Origin: Pseudomonadota bacterium
GTDB lineage: Bacteria; Pseudomonadota; Alphaproteobacteria; Dongiales; Dongiaceae
DNA: 64,000 nt
Assembly (NCBI GenBank): GCA_021792365.1
Contig: JAJYUT010000003.1
Location: 124,001-188,000, forward strand
Reading direction: 5' to 3'
Below the pieces are notes generated by a model. It was not told the origin of the DNA. It saw only the letters and a program-made list of their open reading frames with translations, and did no database searches. Below are positions 24,914-34,783 of the stretch, piece by piece. Made by a program: the position numbers and the translations under genes. The number at the start of each line of letters is the position of its first letter. The first letter of the stretch is position 1.

Positions 24914-25899
24914 GCCACCTCCTCCGCTTTGCGCGACGGAACTGCAATTTCAGCGAAGTGACACGCGGCAACGGCACCGCTCGCCACCGGACGCAATTGT
25001 GGCTCTTCGCGCCGGCAGGTCTCCTGTGCGTGGAAGCAGCGCGGATGGAAGCGGCAGCCCTGCGGCCGCGACGCCAGCGAGGGAAGCGCGCCCGGGATGG
25101 AGGCCAGCTTCCCGACGGTCCGATCGATCTGCGGAAGCGAGGCGAGCAGGCCGTGTGTATAGGGATGGTGCGGCGAATCGAAGACGGCATCAACGCTGCC
25201 GCGCTCGCAGATGCGCCCGGCGTACATGATCGCCACTTCGTCGGCGATGTCGCCCACCACGCCCAAATCGTGGCTGATCAGCAGCATACCCATATGACGC
25301 TCTGCCTGCAGGCGCTGCAGCAGTTCCATGATCTGCGCCTGAACGGTGACGTCGAGCGCGGTCGTCGGCTCATCGGCGATCAAGAGCTCGGGGTCGTTGG
25401 CCATCGCGATGGCGATCATCACGCGCTGGCGCATTCCGCCGGAGAGCTCGTGCGGATATTGCAGCAGGCGCCGGTCGGGGAACGGGATCGCCACGAGGCG
25501 CAGAAGATCGAGCGCCCGCGCCTGCCGCGCCTGCCGCTTCATCCGCGGCTGGTGAATGGCTATCGCCTCGCCCAGCTGCTCGCCCACCGTCATCACAGGA
25601 TTGAGCGAGGTCATCGGATCCTGGAAGATCATCGCCATGCGTTTGCCACGCAATTCCGCCAAGGCGGATTGCGGCTTGCCGACCAGCTCATCGCCGGAGA
25701 GGCGGATGGAACCGGTGACACGCACATGCTCCGACAGCAGACCCATGATGGCGAGCATGGTGATGCTCTTGCCGCAGCCGGATTCGCCCACCAGACCGAG
25801 AGTCTTGCCGCGCCCAAGAGACAGATCGACACCGCGCACCACGTCGAGCGCGCCGATGGCGATGCCGAGATCGCGAACCTCCAGCAGCGGAGCGGTCAT
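24910..25899 (-). CDS. Dipeptide/oligopeptide-type ABC transporter ATPase (DppD-like)
   Basis: A 329-residue ATPase with Walker [12 protein letters not shown]-loop [14 protein letters not shown], signature [15 protein letters not shown], Walker [14 protein letters not shown] and a C-terminal cysteine motif ([15 protein letters not shown]). The frame remains open upstream, but ATG 25899 overlaps the permease stop (ATGA) and begins the nucleotide-binding domain. It pairs with the DppF-like ATPase as an asymmetric heterodimer on the cytoplasmic face. Confidence 0.92.
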   Translation of the reverse strand: MTAPLLEVRDLGIAIGALDVVRGVDLSLGRGKTLGLVGESGCGKSITMLAIMGLLSEHVRVTGSIRLSGDELVGKPQSALAELRGKRMAMIFQDPMTSLNPVMTVGEQLGEAIAIHQPRMKRQARQARALDLLRLVAIPFPDRRLLQYPHELSGGMRQRVMIAIAMANDPELLIADEPTTALDVTVQAQIMELLQRLQAERHMGMLLISHDLGVVGDIADEVAIMYAGRICERGSVDAVFDSPHHPYTHGLLASLPQIDRTVGKLASIPGALPSLASRPQGCRFHPRCFHAQETCRREEPQLRPVASGAVAACHFAEIAVPSRKAEEVA

Positions 25900-26744
25900 T
25901 TCGACCTCGGGTCGAGCAGGTCGCGCAGGCCGTCTCCAAGGAAGTTGAAGCCAAGCACCACCGAGAGGATGGCGATGCCGGGCCCGGCGCAGATCCACCA
26001 CTGATAGAAGTGAATCGCGCCCTCGGAGATCATCGAGCCCCATTCGGGCGTCGGCGGCGAAGCGCCGAGACCGATGAACGAGAGCGAGGCGGTCAGGAGC
26101 ACGACCTGACCGAAATCCATCGTGGCGTTGATCAGGATCGGACTCCAGCTCAAGGGCAGGATGTGCTTGAGAAGAGTCCGGCTGTGGCTGGCGCCGGCAG
26201 CGACGGCCGCCTCGACATGCTCACGCGACTTCACGCTCAGCACCTGGCCGCGCATCAGCCGCGCATAAATTGGCCACCAGACTATGATCATGGCGACCGC
26301 CGCGTTCTCCAATCCCGGCCCGAGCGCGGCGGTCACCGCCATGGCGAGCAGGATCGGCGGGAACGACAGCGTGACGTCGACCAGGCGCATGAGAGCGCCG
26401 TCGACGAAACCGCCGACATAGCCGGCGATGGCGCCGATGGTGGAGCCGATCAGCACGGCGAAGATGATGACGGCACAGGACATCATCAGGGAAAAGCGTG
26501 CGCCATGCAGCGTGCGCGAGAGCACGTCCCGGCCGAGCGCATCGGTGCCGAACCAGTGGTCAAAGCTCGGCGGCTGCAGGCGCCGCGCCACCATGTCGAT
26601 CGGATTGTCGATAGGCCAGAAATCGACGCTGAGGCAAACCAGAACCCAGAAGCCGATGATGCCGAAGCCTATGAGCACCGGCAGCTTCAGCCATTTCGGC
26701 CATTCCCGCCTGCGCACGCCAGGGAGAGCGAGATTCTCCGCCAT
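25896..26744 (-). CDS. Dipeptide-type ABC transporter permease (DppC-like)
   Basis: A 282-residue inner-membrane protein. The N-terminal helix, the [22 protein letters not shown] motif typical of DppC/OppC, and the ATPase-coupling segment [20 protein letters not shown] are all present, with about six membrane spans. Its ATG shares one base with the stop of the upstream permease (TGATG). The operon context assigns it to the importer whose ligand enters the transketolase/aldolase pathway. Confidence 0.92.
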   Translation of the reverse strand: MAENLALPGVRRREWPKWLKLPVLIGFGIIGFWVLVCLSVDFWPIDNPIDMVARRLQPPSFDHWFGTDALGRDVLSRTLHGARFSLMMSCAVIIFAVLIGSTIGAIAGYVGGFVDGALMRLVDVTLSFPPILLAMAVTAALGPGLENAAVAMIIVWWPIYARLMRGQVLSVKSREHVEAAVAAGASHSRTLLKHILPLSWSPILINATMDFGQVVLLTASLSFIGLGASPPTPEWGSMISEGAIHFYQWWICAGPGIAILSVVLGFNFLGDGLRDLLDPRSK

Positions 26745-27757
26745 CAGCTCAGCCGGATGCGCGGATCGGCGAAGGCATAGGCAATGTCCGTCGCCAAGTT
26801 GGTGAGCAGGAAAGCAGCGCCGCCGACGATGGTAACGCCCATGATCGCCGGGTAATCCAGGCTGCGCGCCGCGTCGACGGCGTAGGAGCCGATGCCGGTC
26901 CAGGAGAAGATCGCCTCCGTCAGCACGGCCCCGGTGATGAGATAGGCGAAGGTGAAGCCGATAATGGTGAGGGTGGGCACGAGCGCATTGCGCAAAGCGT
27001 GGTTCAGCAGTACCCGCACCTCTCCCGCGCCACGCGCGCGGGCGGCAGTGATATAATCCTGGCTCAGCACGTCGAGCATGGAGGCGCGCACCAGGCGCGA
27101 GACGATGCCCATCACGGTCCAGCCCAGAACCAGTGCCGGAAGCATCAGGTGATGCAGCGCATCCCAGAACAGGCCCATGTCGCCGATCAGCAGCGCATCG
27201 ATTGTCAGGAAGCCGGTCAGCCCCTCCGGCGGTGTCGCGCGCGCGTCGAGCCGCCCCGGACCAGGCAGCCAGCCAAGCACGACCGAAAAGATGTAGAGGA
27301 AGATCAGTCCCGACCAGAAGACGGGCGTGGACGAGCCGATCAAGGCCCAGAGACGCGCCGCGTGGTCTATGACCCGATCGCGGAAACGCGCCGCCAGCAC
27401 GCCAAGCACGATGCCGGTCGTGCTGCCCAGGAGCATGGCCGCGATCACCAGCTCTAGTGTCGCCGGCAGACGTTCCAGAAGGTCTTGTGCCACCGGCTGC
27501 TTGGTGCGGAACGAGGTGCCGAGATCGCCGGACAGAAGGTTGCGGATGTAGATGAAGTACTGCTCGGGCAGGCTCTTATCCAGTCCCCAACGCGCCTTGG
27601 CCGCGGCCACCACCTCCGGATTGTCCATCTGGCGTTCGCTGACGATGGACGCCAGCGGGTCGCCCTGTGTGGCATGCGAGATCAGGAAAGCAAGGCTGAC
27701 GATGCCGAGCAGCAGCAACGGAAGCGATAGCAATCGTCGGACGATGTATCGAGTCAT
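26744..27757 (-). CDS. Dipeptide-type ABC transporter permease (DppB-like)
   Basis: A 337-residue membrane protein beginning MTRYIVRRLLSLPLLLLGIVSLAFL, the standard DppB start, with SHATQGDPLASI and the periplasmic loop WGLDKSLPEQYFIYIRNLLSGDLGTSF. The coupling motif is TAARARGAGEVRVLLNHALRNAL. It follows the binding protein after 39 bp and overlaps the DppC-like gene by 1 bp. With DppC it forms the membrane channel. Confidence 0.92.
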   Translation of the reverse strand: MTRYIVRRLLSLPLLLLGIVSLAFLISHATQGDPLASIVSERQMDNPEVVAAAKARWGLDKSLPEQYFIYIRNLLSGDLGTSFRTKQPVAQDLLERLPATLELVIAAMLLGSTTGIVLGVLAARFRDRVIDHAARLWALIGSSTPVFWSGLIFLYIFSVVLGWLPGPGRLDARATPPEGLTGFLTIDALLIGDMGLFWDALHHLMLPALVLGWTVMGIVSRLVRASMLDVLSQDYITAARARGAGEVRVLLNHALRNALVPTLTIIGFTFAYLITGAVLTEAIFSWTGIGSYAVDAARSLDYPAIMGVTIVGGAAFLLTNLATDIAYAFADPRIRLS

Positions 27758-27796
27758 TCTTCCGCCATGCTGCGCGCATCGTCAGCCTTCATTATC

Positions 27797-29401
27797 TTAT
27801 TGCAGCGCCAGCTCGTCCATCAGCAGGTTGCAGCAGGCGCTGTAGCGCAGGCCGGTCACCTTCTTGCTGCTGGCCAGCACCAGGTTCGGGCTCACCACGG
27901 GAATGATGATCCGATCCTCGATCATGCCGAGCGCGAGTTCGTGATAGGCCTTCTCCTGCTCCTCCCCTGCCGAAGCAAGCGCCTTCTTCAGGAGCTCTGC
28001 CGTGGCGGGATTGGCAATGCTGGGGTCGTTCTTGCCACCGGCGCGATTGAACCAGGGCGTGCCCTCCATCATGCCGAAGAACTGCACGTACTGGGCGCTG
28101 CCGTAGTAATCCGGTGCATAGAAGGACACCGTGAGCGGGATGCCGTCGCCGCGCACGTGATCGCGCCAGACCGAGAACTCGACCGGCGTCAGGTTGACCT
28201 TGATGCCGACCTTCGACAGATCCTGCTGGATCTTCTGGCTGAGCAGCGACAGGTCCACGCCGTAGGAGTTCATGTTCGGGAACTCCGAATCGATCTCGAA
28301 GCCATCCGGAACGCCGGCCTTGGCCAGCAATTCCTTTGCCTTCTCTAGATCCTGCTTGGGTTCCGGCAGGCCCGAAGTGCCTGGGAACCCGTTCGGGATC
28401 GGCGCCGGCGTCTTGGTGCCCTGGCCGCCGACGGTGAACTCGATGATACCGTCATAATCCAAGGCATAGCCGATCGCCTGACGGATCTCCTTGCTCAACT
28501 TCGGTGCGGTCTTGGCCCCCGGCGCCAGCGCGACATAGAGGAAGTTGTAGGACGGGATCGTCTCGACATTGAGGTTCTCGGTATTCAGCGTCTTCGCCGT
28601 GTCCGGATCGATTTGCATGGCGATGTCGGCATTGCCGCTTTCCAGGAGCTGTGCCTGGGTCACCGCGTCCTTGGTGTGCTTGATGACGATATCGGAGATC
28701 GCCACCTTGGTGCGCTTGTATTCCGGATTGGCCTTGAAGCGCAGTTCATCGTCCGGTTTGTAATTGGCGAGCACATATGGCCCGCTGCCGGCGGAATTGG
28801 CCAGGAACCAGGCCTCGGCTTTGTCCGTAGTCTCGGCATCCGCCGCTGCCGTCGCCCCGCTGGCGGCAGCGACATCGCTGTTGATGATGCCGGCATAGGG
28901 CGCGCTCACGATGTTGAGGAATTCCGAGTTCGGCCCTGACAGGGTCACGACGACCGTCTGGGCGTCCTTGGCCTCGACGCTGGTCACGGGATCCATCAGG
29001 AAGGCGGCGCCGCCCTTGATGTTCTTCAGCCGCTCGAACGTCCACTTCACGTCCTTGGCCTCGACCGGCGAGCCGTCCGAGAACTTGGCCCCGGGATCGA
29101 GGTTGAAGGTGAACTGGCTCTGATCGGCGTTCGCTTCCCAGCTGGCCGCCAGGCGCGGTGTCAGGGTGGCGTTGTCCTTGCCGAGACCGACGAGCGTTTC
29201 GTAGACGTTGCTGAAATAGATCTGACAGGTGTCGCAGAACCCGCGCGCCGGGTCGAGCGAATTGATGTCGATGTCGCGGGCGATGACCAGTGCATCATCC
29301 GCCGCGGCCGTGCTCGGCAGCAGCGTGACTGCCGTCACGCCCGCATAGAGCATCGCAGCGACTTTCAGACTTGCCCATCGCACATGTTGTTGTCGTCCCA
29401 T
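27797..29401 (-). CDS. Dipeptide-type ABC transporter substrate-binding protein (SBP_bac_5)
   Basis: A 534-residue periplasmic protein. ATG 29401 has an excellent GAGGAGGAT ribosome site and starts a Sec signal peptide (hydrophobic core AAMLYAGVTAVTLLP, cleavage near TAAADD); the earlier in-frame sequence belongs to the transketolase gene region. The mature protein starts ALVIARDIDINSLDPARGFCDTCQIYFSNVYETLVGL, the canonical cluster-C opening. Two cysteines in FCDTCQ are unusual and could form a disulphide. Ligands of this family include peptides, sugars, opines and nickel; the neighbouring genes point to a sugar or sugar-acid conjugate. Confidence 0.9.
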   Translation of the reverse strand: MGRQQHVRWASLKVAAMLYAGVTAVTLLPSTAAADDALVIARDIDINSLDPARGFCDTCQIYFSNVYETLVGLGKDNATLTPRLAASWEANADQSQFTFNLDPGAKFSDGSPVEAKDVKWTFERLKNIKGGAAFLMDPVTSVEAKDAQTVVVTLSGPNSEFLNIVSAPYAGIINSDVAAASGATAAADAETTDKAEAWFLANSAGSGPYVLANYKPDDELRFKANPEYKRTKVAISDIVIKHTKDAVTQAQLLESGNADIAMQIDPDTAKTLNTENLNVETIPSYNFLYVALAPGAKTAPKLSKEIRQAIGYALDYDGIIEFTVGGQGTKTPAPIPNGFPGTSGLPEPKQDLEKAKELLAKAGVPDGFEIDSEFPNMNSYGVDLSLLSQKIQQDLSKVGIKVNLTPVEFSVWRDHVRGDGIPLTVSFYAPDYYGSAQYVQFFGMMEGTPWFNRAGGKNDPSIANPATAELLKKALASAGEEQEKAYHELALGMIEDRIIIPVVSPNLVLASSKKVTGLRYSACCNLLMDELALQ

Positions 29402-29456
29402 TGTATCCTCCTCCATGTATGGCCTGATGGCCGTTGTTGTTGTACGCCTGATTGAC

Positions 29457-30536
29457 TCAGCTTCTCGCGGATTTGGCCAGGAAAGACTTGGCCTTCCTGG
29501 CGATGCCCGCCGCGTCGAGCTTGTAATGCGCGTAGAGCGCGGCCGGCGGCCCCACTGGAACGAACTGATCTGGGATTCCGTGGCGCAGGAACGGCACGCG
29601 CTCCTCCTCAACCAGCACTTCCGCGACAGCGCTGCCAAGGCCGCCGGTGATGTTGTGCTCTTCTACCGTCATCACCGCTCCCGTCTCGCGCGCAGCTTTT
29701 CGAATCGCGGCGGTGTCCAGCGGCTTGATGGTGTGCATATCGATGACACGTGCTTCGATGCCCTGTTTCGACAGCAGCTCCGCCGCATCAAGGGATGCAC
29801 GCACTTCCGACCCGCAGGCGATGATGGTGAGATCCTTGCCCCTGCGCAGCATTGCCGCCTTGCCGATCCGGAAATCCTTCGGCACCTCCGGGTAGACCTG
29901 CGGATCGCGGCCGCGCCCCAGGCGGATATACATGGCGCCGGGATGGTCGACGGAAGCGCGCAGAACGGCGCGCAGATGATTGGCGTCCGTGGCGCACACC
30001 ACCGTCATGTCGGCGATGGTGCGGGTGATGGCGAGGTCCTCCAGCGCGTGATGGCTGGTTCCATAGAACCCCATCGACATGCCCGAATGGTGCCCGATGA
30101 GGCGCACCATCATGCCGGTATACGCGCAATCCGTCTTCGCCTGCTCGGCGCCCAGGATGACGCAGAAGGACGCAAAGGTGGCGGCATAGGCGATCATCCC
30201 GCAGGACGCCATGCCGGCTGCCACCGTCATCATGTTCTTCTCAGCGATGCCGAGATTGAAGAAGCGGTCCGGATGGCGCGCGCGGAAATCGTTGGTACGG
30301 TTGGCGTTAGCGAGGTCGGCGGTCAGGACCACGATGCGCGGATCCTTGTCCGCGATGTCGGCCAGCTCCTCGCCCAGCACGAAGGCCGGCAATGCCGCGT
30401 TGGGCGTGCCCTTGACCGAGCGCGCGTCCTTGAAGCCCTCGCCCTTGAGTCGCGCATCGCCGCCCGAGGTGCCACGGAAGATCGCGTCCTGGCCCTGAGT
30501 CTCTCCGGACCTGCGTTGCTCAGCGCGCCTTGCCAC
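29457..30536 (-). CDS. Transketolase C-terminal subunit (pyrimidine-binding and C-terminal domains)
   Basis: A 359-residue half-transketolase. DLANANRTNDFRARHPDRFFNLGIAEKNMMTVAAGMA contains the glutamate that activates the thiamine diphosphate pyrimidine ring; ASFCVILGAEQAKTDCAYT and the C-terminal Rossmann-like part (DLTIIACGSEVRASLDAAELL) complete it. GTG 30536 follows a good GGAGG and overlaps the N-terminal subunit gene by 17 bp. Split transketolases are common in catabolic gene sets, for example apulose-4-phosphate transketolase of apiose use. Here the ketose phosphate donor is unknown. Confidence 0.9.
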   Translation of the reverse strand: MARRAEQRRSGETQGQDAIFRGTSGGDARLKGEGFKDARSVKGTPNAALPAFVLGEELADIADKDPRIVVLTADLANANRTNDFRARHPDRFFNLGIAEKNMMTVAAGMASCGMIAYAATFASFCVILGAEQAKTDCAYTGMMVRLIGHHSGMSMGFYGTSHHALEDLAITRTIADMTVVCATDANHLRAVLRASVDHPGAMYIRLGRGRDPQVYPEVPKDFRIGKAAMLRRGKDLTIIACGSEVRASLDAAELLSKQGIEARVIDMHTIKPLDTAAIRKAARETGAVMTVEEHNITGGLGSAVAEVLVEEERVPFLRHGIPDQFVPVGPPAALYAHYKLDAAGIARKAKSFLAKSARS

Positions 30537-31416
30537 GCGGCGCCTCCGTCTTCGCGAGGGGTTGCAGGCCGGCGCGGATCTCCGCCATGGCGTCGTCGTA
30601 GTCCTCGCCCGCCAGATTGGCGACGTGCCATTGCAACGAAAGCTCCATGCGCTTCACGCCGCGCCCCTTGACCGTGTCGGCGACAATCAGCTGCGGCTTG
30701 CCGGTACCGGCCGGCGCAAGCTTGCTGAGCGCATCCAGGATGGCATCGAAATCGTGGCCGTCGATGCGCTGCGTCTCCCAGCCGAAGGCGGCAAAGCGCT
30801 GATCGATCGGCTCGACCCCCATGACCGCCTCCGTATGGCCGTCGATGCAAAGCTGATTGCGATCGACAATGGCGACCAGGCCCTGCAGCTTGTAGTGGCT
30901 GGCGGCCATCGCCGCTTCCCAGATCTGCCCTTCTGCCAGCTCGCCGTCGCCCAGCATGCAATAGGTGCGGAAGCTGCGCTTCTGCACCCGCCCCGCCAAC
31001 GCCATGCCGACCGCAACGGACAGGCCATGGCCGAGCGAACCCGAGGAGAAGTCGATCCCCGGAATCTGCTTCATGTTCGGATGGTCGCCGAAGGGACTGC
31101 CTAGGCGCGTGAAGTTGTCGAGCGCGCTTGCCGGAAAATAGCCCAGATCGGCCAGGATGGGGTAAAGCCCGATCGCCGCGTGGCCCTTGCTCAGCACGAA
31201 GCGGTCGCGGTCGGGCCAGTTCGGGTCCTTCGGATCCAGCCGCAGATGCGCGTAATAGAGTGCCGCGAACAATTCCGCCGCAGAGAAGGTCGAGGAATAG
31301 TGGCCGGCGCCGCAAATCCTTGCGAGCCGCAGCGTCTCCAGCCGCACGAACATCGACCGATCCGCGAGATGGTCCCGCGACAGGTTGTGACCGCGCTTGC
31401 CGCGGATCGCGTTCAC
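30520..31416 (-). CDS. Transketolase N-terminal subunit (thiamine-diphosphate-binding)
   Basis: A 298-residue half-transketolase that binds the diphosphate of thiamine diphosphate. FVLSKGHAAIGLYPILADLGYF and DFSSGSLGHGLSVAVGMALAGR are followed by the GDGELAEGQIWEAAMAASHYKL motif (GDGxxxEGxxWEA) with the Mg-binding residues and VAIVDRNQLCIDGHTE. GTG 31416 overlaps the upstream GntR stop as GTGA; the ATG further upstream would run through that gene. Both transketolase halves are translated together and must assemble for activity. Confidence 0.9.
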   Translation of the reverse strand: MNAIRGKRGHNLSRDHLADRSMFVRLETLRLARICGAGHYSSTFSAAELFAALYYAHLRLDPKDPNWPDRDRFVLSKGHAAIGLYPILADLGYFPASALDNFTRLGSPFGDHPNMKQIPGIDFSSGSLGHGLSVAVGMALAGRVQKRSFRTYCMLGDGELAEGQIWEAAMAASHYKLQGLVAIVDRNQLCIDGHTEAVMGVEPIDQRFAAFGWETQRIDGHDFDAILDALSKLAPAGTGKPQLIVADTVKGRGVKRMELSLQWHVANLAGEDYDDAMAEIRAGLQPLAKTEAPRGKAR

Positions 31417-32147
31417 TTGCCCGCCTCCGCTTCGCGGCGCTCGAGCTCGACGAGATGCGCAACGAATTGTCGGCCGCCTTCGATCAAATCGTCGCGAACA
31501 CCCCGGCACAAGGCCTCGGCATCGCGCTCACGCATGGCGCGCAGCATATAGACGTGCTGGTGCTCGCGCTCGTAAGTCGGATGCCCTTCGGGATAGAGGT
31601 AGTTCAGCATCGGGCCATGCTGGATCCACAAATTCTCGATCATGCCGATCAATGCAGGCATCTTCGACAGTCGGTAGAGCCCGAAATGGAAGTCGAAATT
31701 GGCGCGCACGGCGGTGCCGTAGTCCTTTGCCGCTTCGGCCGCCACCAGCTTCGCATGCATGCGCTCAAGCAGATCGATGTCGTTCTCTGTGAGATGCTCC
31801 AGCGCGCGCCGCGCGGCCAGAGGCTGCAACAGCAGGCGGATCTCGCGCCGCTCCAGGTATTCGGCGACGGAGAGCTTGCGCACGCGGTAATAGGAATGCG
31901 TCTTCGCCTCCACCGCGCCGTCGCGGATCAACTGAAAGATCGCCTCGCGGACGGGGGTCTCGGAGGTGCCGAAGGCCTGCGACAGTTCGCTGATGCGCAG
32001 GCGCTGATGCGGCTTGAAAATGCCGCGCATCAGCCGGTCACGCATCTGGTGATAGACGCGGTCGGTGCGGCTCTTGCCGTCTACCTGCTCCAGGTTGAGC
32101 CCGGCCAGGGACTGGTCGCTCTCGGCAGGTGCTGGCAGAGCGTTCAT
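31413..32147 (-). CDS. GntR-family regulator with FCD domain
   Basis: A 244-residue regulator: winged helix (VYHQMRDRLMRGIFKPHQR ... ISELSQAFGTSETPVREAIFQL) and FCD domain with the metal-binding pattern (D..FH..LYRLS near residue 140). ATG 32147 has a GGATAGGAT site and lies 7 bp after the aminotransferase stop; ATG 32174 would overlap that gene. Located between the aminotransferase and transketolase genes, it most likely controls both this operon and the divergent kinase-aldolase operon through the region 33431-33472. Confidence 0.86.
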   Translation of the reverse strand: MNALPAPAESDQSLAGLNLEQVDGKSRTDRVYHQMRDRLMRGIFKPHQRLRISELSQAFGTSETPVREAIFQLIRDGAVEAKTHSYYRVRKLSVAEYLERREIRLLLQPLAARRALEHLTENDIDLLERMHAKLVAAEAAKDYGTAVRANFDFHFGLYRLSKMPALIGMIENLWIQHGPMLNYLYPEGHPTYEREHQHVYMLRAMRERDAEALCRGVRDDLIEGGRQFVAHLVELERREAEAGK

Positions 32148-32154
32148 CGCGATC

Positions 32155-33378
32155 CTATCCGAATTGCCGTGCAACCTCGGCCAACGCGGCGTCGGTCGCT
32201 TCGAGGGTGCGATCGATATCGGCGGCTGTGTGTGCCGCGCTCAGGAACATTGTGTGGGTCGCGTGCATGTAGACGCCGCGCTTCAGCGCTTCGGTGCAGA
32301 ACAGCCAGCCCTTCCTGCGATCAGCATCATCGTCGAACAGGATCACCGGCATTTGCACCGGGCCGCTCTGCTGCAGCCTGACACCGTGCGCCTTGGCCTG
32401 GGCATCGACGCCGTCGCGCAGGCGCTGACCCATGCGCCGCATGATGTCGATGGCGCCAATCTCCTTCATCTTGCGGATGGTGGCGAGGGACGCCGCCATG
32501 GAGACCGCGCCGTACCAGAAAGAGCCGGTGACGAAAATGCGGCCCGCCGCGTCGCGGAACCTGTCATTGCCTGTGACCGCGCCGAGGGAATAGCCGTTTG
32601 CGATGGCTTTCGACCAGGCGGCCAGATCCGGCTTAACGCCCACCAGCTCCCAGCTGCCGCCGGCATGCAGACGGAAGCCGGCACGCACATCGTCGACGAT
32701 CAGCGCGGCGCCGGTGCGGTCGCAGATGCTGCGTGCGCCCGCCGCGAACTCCTTCGTCGGCGCTTCATGCGTCTTGCCGAGATCGTGCTTGAAGGCGGAG
32801 ACGACAATGCCGGCGAGATCGTCGCCCGCTTCCGCCGCCGCGCGCTCCAGGCTGGCCACGTCGTTGTAGTCGTAGCGGACCAGATGTGCGCGGTCTTCTG
32901 CAGTCGCGCCGTTGGGGTAGGGATTGCACCACGGAACGGCGCCGTGATATGCGCCGTTGGCAACCAGGATCTTGCGCTTGCCCGTCGCCTCGCGTGCGAT
33001 CATCACGCAGGTCGTGGTGGCGTCGGTGCCGTTTTTCTGGAACATCGCCCAGTCGGCGTGAGCGACCGTGTCGACCATCAGTTCGGCCAGCTCGACCAAT
33101 CGGGCGCTGGGGCCGTTGAAGATATCGCCCTCCGCGCGCTGCGCATCCGCGGCGCGGTTCACGTCGGCATCGTTGTAGCCGAGGACCATCGGGCCATAGG
33201 CGCACATGAAGTCGATGTATTCGCGCCCCTCGACATCCCAGAGCCGGCAGCCTTCGGCCCGCGCGAAATACTGAGGGTAGGCAGCGGGCAGTCGGGCCGC
33301 GTTCATGTGGCCCCACATGCCGTTGGGAATGACCTGTCGGGCCCGCTCGCGCAGCGCCGCATCCACAGAATTGTGCAT
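32155..33378 (-). CDS. Class III aminotransferase, glutamate-1-semialdehyde-aminomutase-like
   Basis: A 407-residue PLP enzyme. Motifs: FMCAYGPMVLGYNDADVN, FQKNGTDATTTCVMIAREATGKRKI at the phosphate-binding loop, LIVDDVRAGFRLH (PLP ring contact; DDVRAGF is the GSA-mutase-like form) and the Schiff-base lysine in LAAWSKAIANGYSLGA. ATG 33378 starts the family alignment; the long open frame upstream is a shadow of the divergent kinase gene. It is first in the leftward operon and separated by 121 bp from the divergent DUF1537 kinase. An amino group on the imported compound is therefore likely. Only about 25-30% similar by eye to the other class III enzyme at 7730. Confidence 0.85.
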   Translation of the reverse strand: MHNSVDAALRERARQVIPNGMWGHMNAARLPAAYPQYFARAEGCRLWDVEGREYIDFMCAYGPMVLGYNDADVNRAADAQRAEGDIFNGPSARLVELAELMVDTVAHADWAMFQKNGTDATTTCVMIAREATGKRKILVANGAYHGAVPWCNPYPNGATAEDRAHLVRYDYNDVASLERAAAEAGDDLAGIVVSAFKHDLGKTHEAPTKEFAAGARSICDRTGAALIVDDVRAGFRLHAGGSWELVGVKPDLAAWSKAIANGYSLGAVTGNDRFRDAAGRIFVTGSFWYGAVSMAASLATIRKMKEIGAIDIMRRMGQRLRDGVDAQAKAHGVRLQQSGPVQMPVILFDDDADRRKGWLFCTEALKRGVYMHATHTMFLSAAHTAADIDRTLEATDAALAEVARQFG

Positions 33379-33430
33379 TCGGTTCAAGTGCCGCCCCTGA
33401 ATTCCCCACCAGCTTTCCTGGCTTTGAGCC

Positions 33431-33472
33431 AGGATATATCCTATAGCCGTGGAATTTCTATATGCTATATCC
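33431..33472. promoter_or_regulatory. Symmetric AT-rich repeats in divergent promoter, operator candidate
   Basis: The 121-bp gap between the divergent aminotransferase and DUF1537 kinase genes is GC-rich except for a block with AGGATATATCCT (33431-33442, a perfect palindrome), CTATAG next to it and GCTATATCC at 33464-33472, repeating the ATATCC half. This is the only symmetrical element between the two operons and the natural target of the GntR regulator encoded at 31413-32147. The AT-rich stretch could also contain -10 boxes for both directions. Confidence 0.5.
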
Positions 33473-33499
33473 TCGGTCGCGTGAAGGGGGAAACGGCGC

Positions 33500-34783
33500 A
33501 TGGATGAGCAGCCGCTGCTGCTGGGGGGAGTTTCCGACGATTTCACTGGGGGATTGGAGTTGGCCTCCATGATGGCGCGGGACGGGCTGCGCACGCGCCT
33601 GCTTACCCGGCTTGCGAAGCCTGCCGACCTTCGAGATCTCGACGTCGCGGTCGTCGCGCTGAAGAGCCGGGTCGCGCCGGCCGCCAAGGCCGTGCGCGAT
33701 TTCGCCAAAGCGATGGAGATCATTGCCAGTCGCGGCGCGCGCCAGGTCTTCTTCAAATACTGCGCCACCTTCGATTCCACGCCGCGCGGCAATATCGGCC
33801 CTTGTGCCGATTACCTGGCCGACCGCCTTGGCGCGGACTTCACGGGCTTCTGTCCCGCCTTCCCCGATGTCGAGCGCAAAGTCTATCGCGGCCATCTGTT
33901 CTGGGCCGATCAACTGATCTCGGATTCGCCGAAGCGCCTCGACCCGCTGACGCCGATGCGCGATCCCAATCTCGTGCGCGTCCTGCAGGCGCAGACGAGG
34001 CACAAGGTCGGGCTGATCCGGCATGAGGAATTGCAGGGCGAACTTTCTGCCCGGCACGCGGCCGTGGCGAACTTGCGGTCGGCTGGCGTGCGCTACGCCA
34101 TCTGTGACGCGATCAGCAATGACGATCTGAAGCGCATGGCGGAGCTTTGCGTGGACTGGCCGCTGATGACCGGAGGCTCCTCCGTCGCCGAATACTACCC
34201 CGGCCTGTGGCGCGCGCGAGGATTGGCCGGGGCTCCGAAACCGCCGGTCGATCTCCGCCCCCTTGCCGGCCCAGCCGTCGTCCTGGCGGGCAGTTGCGCC
34301 GAGCAGACGGCGGCGCAGATCGCTCACTTCGGCAAGTCGCATCCGGTGCACGCCATCGACTTGCCGGAAGCTGTGGCAAAGCCGGATCTGATCGATCGCG
34401 CGCTGGACCAGGCGCGCAGGCAACTGGCGCAGGGCTCGATTGCGTTTGCCGTTTCCGCCAGCCCCGAAGCCGTGATCGCCGCCCAGAAGCGGTTCGGCCG
34501 TCAAGGCGCCGCGCGCCGGGCCGAACAGATTCTCGGCCGGCTAGCCAGGGCCTTGCACGCGCACGGCGTGCGACGGTTCGTGATTGCCGGCGGCGAGACT
34601 TCGGGGGCGGTGCTCGAGGCGCTCGAGGTGCGCGCAATGGATATTAGCCCCTATCTTGGTCCAGGCACGGCGCGAGCGGTGACCTGCGGGGCGGATCCGA
34701 TCTCCTTCCATCTCAAACCCGGCAAGCTGGGCAGCATGGACATGCTGGACCAGGCTACTGCCGACCAAGGCAAAGCAGCATGA
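33500..34783 (+). CDS. Four-carbon acid sugar kinase family protein (DUF1537, OtnK-like)
   Basis: A 427-residue two-domain kinase. The N-terminal domain opens LLGGVSDDFTGGLELASMMARDG, the DDxTG signature of DUF1537, and FFKYCATFDSTPRGNIGPCAD is the substrate-binding K-x-x-S/C-T-x-D-S-T region. The C-terminal nucleotide-binding domain carries VIAGGETSGAVLEAL. Characterised members phosphorylate threonate, erythronate or related keto-acids (OtnK, DtnK, LtnK). The class II aldolase gene begins 4 bp before its stop, matching the OtnK-OtnC pairing in which 3-keto-4-phosphate is then decarboxylated. The usual partner dehydrogenase LtnD and isomerase OtnI are absent here, so the actual acid is uncertain. 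Confidence 0.9.
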   Translation: MDEQPLLLGGVSDDFTGGLELASMMARDGLRTRLLTRLAKPADLRDLDVAVVALKSRVAPAAKAVRDFAKAMEIIASRGARQVFFKYCATFDSTPRGNIGPCADYLADRLGADFTGFCPAFPDVERKVYRGHLFWADQLISDSPKRLDPLTPMRDPNLVRVLQAQTRHKVGLIRHEELQGELSARHAAVANLRSAGVRYAICDAISNDDLKRMAELCVDWPLMTGGSSVAEYYPGLWRARGLAGAPKPPVDLRPLAGPAVVLAGSCAEQTAAQIAHFGKSHPVHAIDLPEAVAKPDLIDRALDQARRQLAQGSIAFAVSASPEAVIAAQKRFGRQGAARRAEQILGRLARALHAHGVRRFVIAGGETSGAVLEALEVRAMDISPYLGPGTARAVTCGADPISFHLKPGKLGSMDMLDQATADQGKAA